Assembly: GCA_964387775.1 (NCBI GenBank)
Contig: CAYLZO010000020.1
Coordinates: forward strand, 1 to 35,880
DNA: 35,880 bases
Origin: CAYLZO01 sp964387775
GTDB lineage: Bacteria; Chloroflexota; Anaerolineae; JAAYZQ01
Direction: 5' to 3'
Part shown: positions 31,398-35,880 of the stretch, in pieces
Layout of the letters: each line of letters opens with the position of its first letter
How positions within the stretch are numbered: position 1 is the first letter of the stretch
Position numbers and translations under genes: made by a program
The notes under the pieces: model-generated
The model's input: only the letters and a program-made list of their open reading frames with translations
What the model was told of the DNA's origin: nothing
The model's database searches: none

Positions 31398-33134
31398 CTA
31401 TTCCCCCTCCTCCGGCTCTTTCCCCGCAGGGGGGGGCTCATCGGGCAGGGTGAAGTGTTCGATGGTCTGATTTACCTCCTGGGTCATGTGGACCAGGTCC
31501 TCCATGACGGCGACCGTCTCTCGGCTGCTGGCGGCGACGGCTTTGGCGCCGGTGGCCAGCGATTGCAGGTCGGCCAGCAAATGCTCGGTGGCCGAGCGCT
31601 GCTGCCGGGTGCCGAAGGAGATCTGTTCGGCGGCCTGGGTGGTCTGCTGGGCGCTGTGGTGGATCTCGGCCAGCAGGTCGGTCATCGTATTGCCCAGCGC
31701 CAGGCCGGCGTCGATCTCTTTGCTCTCGCGTTCCGAAGCGATGATGAGCTCATTGGTCGTCGTCTGGATGCGCCGGACTTTGTCGCGGATATTTTCGGTG
31801 GACTCGGCGACGTCGCCCGCCAGGTTGCGCACCTCGCCGGCGACGACGGCGAAGCGGCGCCCGACGGCGCCCGTCGCCGAGGCCTCGATGGAGGCGTTGA
31901 AAGCGATGATCCGTGTCTGGGCGGCAATGTCCTCGATGAGGTCCATGACCTGGCCGATCTCGCGGGCCAGGCTACCCAGCTCGCGGACCTTGGCTACAGC
32001 GTCCTCGTTGCTGTCGGCGATCCGCTCCAGGTGCTGGGCCGCGTCGTCCATCGCCGCAACGCCCTTTTCCGAGTTGGCCTGGGTCTCGTTGGCGGCGCCG
32101 ACGACCTGTTGGGCCGTATCGGCGATGTGGGCGGCCGAAGAGGCCAGTTCCTGGACGGCCGAGCTGGCGTCCGAGATGGCCTCGGCCTGTTCGTCGGCGT
32201 GGGCCGCGTGCTGGCGGTGGGTCACGGTGACCTGCTCCGTGGCCGCGCTCAGCCGCGAGCTCAGGCCCTGGACGCGATAGATCAGCGAACTCAGACTGCC
32301 CGTCATCTGGCGGAAGGTATTGGCCAATTGGCCCAGCTCGCCCAGATTGCTGGTGGGCGGCTCGGTCGTCAGGTCGCCGGCGGCGATCTCGGCGGCCGCG
32401 CCGGTCAGTTGCCGGATCGGACGGGTGAAGCGCCGGCCCAGTTGGTAAGCGTCGACGACCGCCAGCGCCGCGACAATGCCCATGAGGATGAGGAGTTGGC
32501 GGTACATGCGATCCCAGATGCCGTCCAATTCGGTTTCCACCTGTTCGGCCTTCCGGGAGAACTCGTCCAGGTAAGTCGTGGAGGCAACGCGCAAGGAGGT
32601 ATCGCCCACCGGGACGACGCTCATGTATTTGCGCCGCACCGGCGAGTTGGGATCGCCGGGATCGATGGGCCAGTCATAATAACCCGTCGTTGCCGTCCCG
32701 TCGAGGGAGTCTTTGATGATCTGCAAAAAGTCGGGAAAGTCGCTCACCACGACACGCAGGTCTTGGCCGATGATGCTGGCCGAGGGATGAAAGTGGGTCA
32801 CGGCGTTGGCATCGTAGACGGCCGTGTAACCTTCCTGCTCCTGGCCGTAGGTTTGGACGGCGATCTTGCCCAGTTCGGCGTTGGCTTTCAGTTGGGCGGC
32901 GTCCTCCAGGTCCAGTTCGGGGTGGCCGGCCAGATAGAGTTCGATCTGGCGGGCCACGGCCATGGCCCTCTGGTGGATCATCTCTTGACCCACCGCAGTC
33001 AGTGCTGCCTCACTCTGCTCCGTCGCGGCATCGCTGGCCCTCCGCAACGTGTAGAGGCTCCAGCCCCCGGTGATGAGCAGCGGAAGCATGGCCGCCACGA
33101 GAAGGGCAATGGTTATCCGCGTACTGATCTTCAC
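31398..33134 (-). CDS. Methyl-accepting chemotaxis protein (single Cache-like sensor)
   Basis: A 578-residue receptor with TM1 near the N-terminus (about 10-28), an extracytoplasmic sCache-like domain (about 30-205, with YTAVYDANAVTHFHPSASII and LRVASTTYLDEF) and TM2 at about 215-232. A HAMP domain (RRFTRPIRQLTGAAAEIAAG) and a signalling domain follow. The hairpin tip reads AQTRIIAFNASIEASATGA, then GRRFAVVAGEVRNLAG. The Pro/Glu-rich C-terminus has no CheR pentapeptide. The upstream in-frame ATG at 33140 is only two bases after AGGAGG, whereas the GTG at 33134 has it seven bases ahead; I use the GTG. It lies between a CheW gene and the transporter gene. Confidence 0.92.
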   Translation of the reverse strand: MKISTRITIALLVAAMLPLLITGGWSLYTLRRASDAATEQSEAALTAVGQEMIHQRAMAVARQIELYLAGHPELDLEDAAQLKANAELGKIAVQTYGQEQEGYTAVYDANAVTHFHPSASIIGQDLRVVVSDFPDFLQIIKDSLDGTATTGYYDWPIDPGDPNSPVRRKYMSVVPVGDTSLRVASTTYLDEFSRKAEQVETELDGIWDRMYRQLLILMGIVAALAVVDAYQLGRRFTRPIRQLTGAAAEIAAGDLTTEPPTSNLGELGQLANTFRQMTGSLSSLIYRVQGLSSRLSAATEQVTVTHRQHAAHADEQAEAISDASSAVQELASSAAHIADTAQQVVGAANETQANSEKGVAAMDDAAQHLERIADSNEDAVAKVRELGSLAREIGQVMDLIEDIAAQTRIIAFNASIEASATGAVGRRFAVVAGEVRNLAGDVAESTENIRDKVRRIQTTTNELIIASERESKEIDAGLALGNTMTDLLAEIHHSAQQTTQAAEQISFGTRQQRSATEHLLADLQSLATGAKAVAASSRETVAVMEDLVHMTQEVNQTIEHFTLPDEPPPAGKEPEEGE

Positions 33135-33174
33135 GAGCATTCCTCCTGGGCCGGGCGAAAAACCCGGCCTACCG

Positions 33175-33600
33175 TTATGACAGGTCTACCGATGACTGAG
33201 ACGCAAGGTCCCCTTGCGCCGGGGCAAGGTCTACCAAGAGCAGCAAACCGCCAGCATGCCGGCCGACGCCCCAGATCGGCGTGGCGCCTAGCACCCGCCG
33301 GATCAAGTCCGGCATGGCAAATATCTCGTCCACGGGCAAGGCCACAATGTCCCGGGGGGTGTCCACCAGGAAACCGCGCAGTGCACCGCCGCAGCGGCTG
33401 ACGAACACGCGCGAGGGAGCGGACGATGGTGGCCCGAGGCCGATCCAGGCACTAAAGTTCTGCACCGGAATGTCTTGGCCCTCGTACTGCCAGGTCCCCT
33501 CGCCGTCCCCGCCTTCCACCAGGACCTCGACGTCGTCCACGTTCACGCCGAAGGGCTGGCCCTGCACCTCAAAGACGAGAAAGTGCAGCATCGCGTCCAC
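33175..33600 (-). CDS. CheW-domain coupling protein, divergent
   Basis: A 141-residue single CheW-like domain that would couple receptors to CheA. The N-terminus LHFLVFEVQGQPFGVNVDDVE is a typical CheW opening, and the later core reads RVFVSRCGGALRGFLVDTPRDIVALPVDEIF. The middle is unusual (EGGDGEGTWQYEGQDIPVQN), and the usual NLRG-type segment is replaced. The C-terminus GGLLLLVDLA resembles the CheW end. It is therefore a divergent coupling protein, like the second CheW in Pil-Chp systems. The GTG at 33600 has AGGAG five bases ahead and is eight bases after the stop of the polytopic receptor gene. Confidence 0.8.
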   Translation of the reverse strand: MDAMLHFLVFEVQGQPFGVNVDDVEVLVEGGDGEGTWQYEGQDIPVQNFSAWIGLGPPSSAPSRVFVSRCGGALRGFLVDTPRDIVALPVDEIFAMPDLIRRVLGATPIWGVGRHAGGLLLLVDLAPAQGDLASQSSVDLS

Positions 33601-33608
33601 GGTGGCTC

Positions 33609-35039
33609 CTATCGGGCCAAAGTCTTGGTCAGCGAGCTGAGGTTGCCCGCCGAATCGGCCAGTTGCCGGCTGAGGGTCGCGATCTCTTTGACGGCCGTCC
33701 GCTGCTGCGCCACGGCGGTGGTCACGGCCTGGAGGTCGACGGCGTTCTGCTGGGAGACCTGCTTGAGGGCGGTCACCGAGCCGGAGAGCAGGTCGGCGCT
33801 CGATTCCTGGCCCTGGCTGGTCTCTGAGGTGACGTGGACCAGATTGACCGTGCGATTGACCATCTCGGCGATTTCGGCCATGGCGTCGAGGACCTGGCGG
33901 GTGCCGAACTGCACTTCCTCGCCGAGATAGTCGATCTCGCGGGCCAGGCTGATGGCCCGTTCCGCCACGCGGCGAACCTCGTCGGCGACGACGGAAAAGC
34001 GTTTGCCCTCTGCACCGGCCTGGATGGCCTCGATGTTGGCGTTGAACGCCAGCAAGTTGGTCTGGTCGGCCACCTGGCGCACGGCGGCGACCAACTCGCC
34101 GATGGCGGCCGAGCGCCGGCCGAGGGATTGCACGGCTTCGGTGGCCCGTTCTACGGCGTGCTGGGCCTGTTCGGAAGCGGTGCCCGTAGGGCCTGCGGTG
34201 GCGGCCAGGTCGTGAGCGCTGCCCACGATCTGATCGGTGACGTGGCCGAGGGTCTCGACCTGATCCAGGTGGGTGACCGCCCGGTTCGTGATCTCTTGGG
34301 CGGCAACCGTGATCTCTGCAGAGCCGGCGTCCATCTGCTGGGCCAGGGCCGCCAGATCCTGGGCCAGGGCGGTCAGTTCTCTGGCCGTGCGGTCGTTGGC
34401 CTCGCCGATCCGTTGCCAGTTCGCCATTTGGGCGTTCAGGGCCTGGACGAGCTCTTGGTTCTCCAAGAGCGCCTGCCGCTCGGCGCCGAGGGCTGCCTGG
34501 CGACGAATACGCTCCTGGCGCACGACGAACCAGCCGATGACGACGATGACGTACATGACCAGCCAGCGCTCGATCAGGACTTTGGCGGCCACGGCATTGC
34601 CGCTCACGCCCGGAGTCAAGAACCAGGAGAGGGCCGAATAGACCAACCCGACGAGGGTAGCGTAAATCAGGTCCAACCGGAGGGAAAAGGCCAGGGAAAA
34701 GCCGAGGAGGGAGGGGTAGTAAAAGACGAAAAAGTGGCTGTCGTAGAGCCCGGTGAGGAAGATGCCGACTGTAATCAGGGTGTCCTGGACCACCGAGAGG
34801 GCCAGCGTGACCGGCCTGCCAAAGGAATGGCCCTGACGAAGCCGATATTGGATATAGGCCGTCATCAGCAAGGCGAGCAGCACCACGACGTTGATAGGCC
34901 AGATGAGGGACTTTTCCTCGGTAAAACCCAAGTTGTTGAACAGCAAGAGAATGGTAATCAAGGGCCAGCGGATATAGTTGATGATCCGCTCGCCGAAGGC
35001 AAAATCGTCCAATTGCGCGGCATTCGGTTCAGACTGCAT
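33609..35039 (-). CDS. Methyl-accepting chemotaxis protein with polytopic membrane sensor
   Basis: A 476-residue receptor. Instead of a periplasmic domain it has about six TM helices in the N-terminal ~175 residues (for example WPLITILLLFNNLGF, VVVLLALLMTAYIQY, LIYATLVGLVYSALSWFL, LVMYVIVVIGWFVV). No HAMP domain is evident. A coiled coil leads to the signalling domain, with hairpin tip ADQTNLLAFNANIEAIQAGA, then GKRFSVVADEVRRVAE, and a short C-terminus without a CheR pentapeptide. The ATG at 35039 has GAGGAAACG ahead. Polytopic sensors often respond to membrane state, light or lipophilic signals, but no ligand is indicated. It is the second gene of the operon, 83 bases after the first CheW gene. 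Confidence 0.9.
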   Translation of the reverse strand: MQSEPNAAQLDDFAFGERIINYIRWPLITILLLFNNLGFTEEKSLIWPINVVVLLALLMTAYIQYRLRQGHSFGRPVTLALSVVQDTLITVGIFLTGLYDSHFFVFYYPSLLGFSLAFSLRLDLIYATLVGLVYSALSWFLTPGVSGNAVAAKVLIERWLVMYVIVVIGWFVVRQERIRRQAALGAERQALLENQELVQALNAQMANWQRIGEANDRTARELTALAQDLAALAQQMDAGSAEITVAAQEITNRAVTHLDQVETLGHVTDQIVGSAHDLAATAGPTGTASEQAQHAVERATEAVQSLGRRSAAIGELVAAVRQVADQTNLLAFNANIEAIQAGAEGKRFSVVADEVRRVAERAISLAREIDYLGEEVQFGTRQVLDAMAEIAEMVNRTVNLVHVTSETSQGQESSADLLSGSVTALKQVSQQNAVDLQAVTTAVAQQRTAVKEIATLSRQLADSAGNLSSLTKTLAR

Positions 35040-35122
35040 CGTTTCCTCGAATCAAAGCCGAAGGCTCAAGGTTCTGTGAGAGAATGGGTCCCCAAGATGG
35101 GGATCGCGCAACGCGTCAGAGC

Positions 35123-35695
35123 TCACACTTGGCCGGTTTCTAGTGCCCGGCGAAAGACCTCGGACAGGTTCAGAAGTATGAGGGTCTCATCGAGGTATTG
35201 GGCCTCCCCTTCGATATAGACCCCTTTTCCACCTTCCAGGGGCGTGGGAGGGGAATGAATGGCATGGAGGGGGACCTCGACGATGTCCACAACCTGGTCC
35301 ACGAGCAGACCTGAGCGCAGGCTATCCTGTTGAGCGATGAGCAGGCGGCTTTCGGCTGTGACCTTGGCCCGATCCAGGCCGAGCACGGCTTTCAGATCGA
35401 GCACCGATTCGATCTCGCCGCGAACGTTGACGACGCCCAAGATCCAGGGTGGGGTGCCGGGGATGTAGGTGATTTCGTCCAGAGTCACGATAGACTCGAC
35501 GTCGGCGGCGTGCAGGCCGTAGAAGCTCTTCGCTACCGGGTTGGGGGAGGTGCCAGCGGGGGGCTGATCCCAAAGGGCAAAGACGACGATGAGGGTTTTC
35601 TCCGCTTCGACGTCAACGACTTGCTTTTCCCTCCGCCGCTCGGCCGCCAGATCGAGAATCTGCTTGGTTGATTTCTCCTTGTCCTCCTCGACCAC
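35123..35695 (-). CDS. cheW: CheW coupling protein
   Basis: A 190-residue canonical CheW, the adaptor between chemoreceptors and CheA. After a charged N-terminal extension (about 1-30, KEKSTKQILDLAAERRREKQ) comes the core: VVFALWDQ, YGLHAADVESIVTLDEITYI, then PGTPPWILGVVNVRGEIESV, GLLVDQVVDIVEVP and YLDETLILLNLSEVF. The NVRG motif is the normal CheW signature. The start is GTG at 35695, with AGGAGG six bases ahead. It is the first gene of the chemosensory operon, driven by the promoter at 35790-35818. Confidence 0.93.
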   Translation of the reverse strand: MVEEDKEKSTKQILDLAAERRREKQVVDVEAEKTLIVVFALWDQPPAGTSPNPVAKSFYGLHAADVESIVTLDEITYIPGTPPWILGVVNVRGEIESVLDLKAVLGLDRAKVTAESRLLIAQQDSLRSGLLVDQVVDIVEVPLHAIHSPPTPLEGGKGVYIEGEAQYLDETLILLNLSEVFRRALETGQV

Positions 35696-35739
35696 CGACT
35701 ACCTCCTGAACTCCTTCGTCCTTTTCCGGATAAGAGAAA

Positions 35740-35766
35740 GCGGCTCTCGTGGCCGACGAGAACCGC
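35740..35766 (-). promoter_or_regulatory. Hairpin in the chemosensory operon leader
   Basis: On the minus strand, GCGGTTCTCGT pairs with ACGAGAGCCGC (one G-U wobble) around a CGGCC loop, followed by TTTCTCTT. It lies in the leader between the promoter and the cheW start. It could attenuate transcription, but the interrupted T-run makes it a weak terminator. Confidence 0.5.
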
Positions 35767-35789
35767 CCTTTGAGCCGGCCCGCGCCTCC

Positions 35790-35818
35790 ATTATAGCGTA
35801 CTTTTCTCGGAGAAGCAA
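35790..35818 (-). promoter_or_regulatory. Promoter of the chemosensory operon
   Basis: On the minus strand, TTGCTT (35813-35818), a 17-base spacer and TATAAT (35790-35795); the same hexamers drive DUF6391-holA. Transcription should start near 35783, giving a leader of about 88 bases before the GTG at 35695. It is the only strong promoter I see for the thirteen-gene run. Confidence 0.85.
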
Positions 35819-35880
35819 TAGGCGTTTGGGCCTAACCCACTATCGAAGGCCGGAGAGAGCACCCGACACCCTCCCGGCCG

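Noticed and set aside
13566..33401. Long open plus-strand frames opposite the chemosensory genes (for example 13566-15230, 23843-26140, 29890-31470, 31371-33401)
   Set aside because: They mirror the minus-strand genes, have Gly/Arg/Gln/His-rich low-complexity translations without domains, and lack ribosome-binding sites. The minus-strand products have clear catalytic motifs throughout, so these are GC-driven shadows.
35040..35122. Small hairpins between cheW and the polytopic receptor gene
   Set aside because: Stems of four or five pairs (CCCCA/TGGGG and AGCC/GGCT) without a T-run are expected by chance in GC-rich DNA.
1..35880. CRISPR arrays, tRNA or rRNA genes, integrase or transposase genes
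   Set aside because: No regularly spaced repeats, cloverleaf-like segments or recombinase motifs were recognised on either strand by eye.

Overview
The window is GC-rich, densely coded DNA from a bacterial chromosome, with no rRNA, tRNA, CRISPR array or transposase gene that I can see. Most promoters read as plain sigma-70/sigma-A type: TTGNNN, exactly 17 bases, then TATAAT, TATACT, TACAAT or TATGAT. The gene families (DUF6391, a ParB-like/UspA fusion, an orphan 2-hydroxyacyl-CoA dehydratase activator, tandem-cyclase/AAA/TPR proteins, chemoreceptors with an AFNA hairpin tip) together suggest a member of the Chloroflexota, possibly Anaerolineae. That assignment is inference from gene content; no marker gene was searched.

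Left part (1-12.7 kb) is mostly housekeeping. The plus strand begins with the tail of an unknown gene, then two small membrane proteins and a DUF6504-like protein. On the minus strand follow a DUF6391 gene and holA (DNA polymerase III delta), driven by a promoter back-to-back with that of a secreted or anchored cell-wall amidase. A five-gene minus-strand operon runs from 8591 to 3871: a small cupin, a 2-hydroxyacyl-CoA dehydratase activator (an Fe-S ATPase) without its dehydratase, a ParB-like/UspA/UspA fusion, a NifS-type cysteine desulfurase and a polytopic DUF4203-like protein. Next come a cold-shock gene with a long leader that contains an intrinsic-terminator hairpin, a LysR regulator, rnhB, rplS, a CbiX-like chelatase and a ferritin.

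Right part (12.7-35.8 kb) is one 23-kb run of thirteen minus-strand genes, probably one transcription unit starting at a TTGCTT-17-TATAAT promoter at 35790-35818. In transcription order it encodes CheW, a polytopic chemoreceptor, a divergent CheW, a Cache-like chemoreceptor, a giant transporter-HEAT-cyclic-nucleotide-binding protein, an HMGL/isopropylmalate-synthase-like enzyme, a second large chemoreceptor, CheB, CheR-TPR, a CheA-receiver hybrid kinase, a receiver-GAF protein, a soluble-adenylyl-cyclase-like protein (cyclase-cyclase-AAA-TPR), and a cyclic-nucleotide-binding protein with a coiled-coil tail. No flagellar genes and no stand-alone CheY, CheC or CheD are present.

The main proposal is that this is a chemosensory system whose output is a cyclic nucleotide: receptor arrays signal through hybrid CheA to the receiver-GAF protein and the adjacent cyclase, and the second messenger is read by two cyclic-nucleotide-binding proteins, one fused to a transporter. 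It parallels the Pseudomonas Pil-Chp/CyaB/Vfr circuit but has different components. Two proteins of the set share a nearly identical C-terminal tail, which may be a docking module. Smaller anomalies are a 128-bp fold-back (MITE-like) element between cheB and a receptor gene, an in-frame copy of a dispersed PELVEG/STSSGQA-type repeat inside the CheA Hpt domain, and a 7-bp repeat/inverted repeat before one receptor gene.
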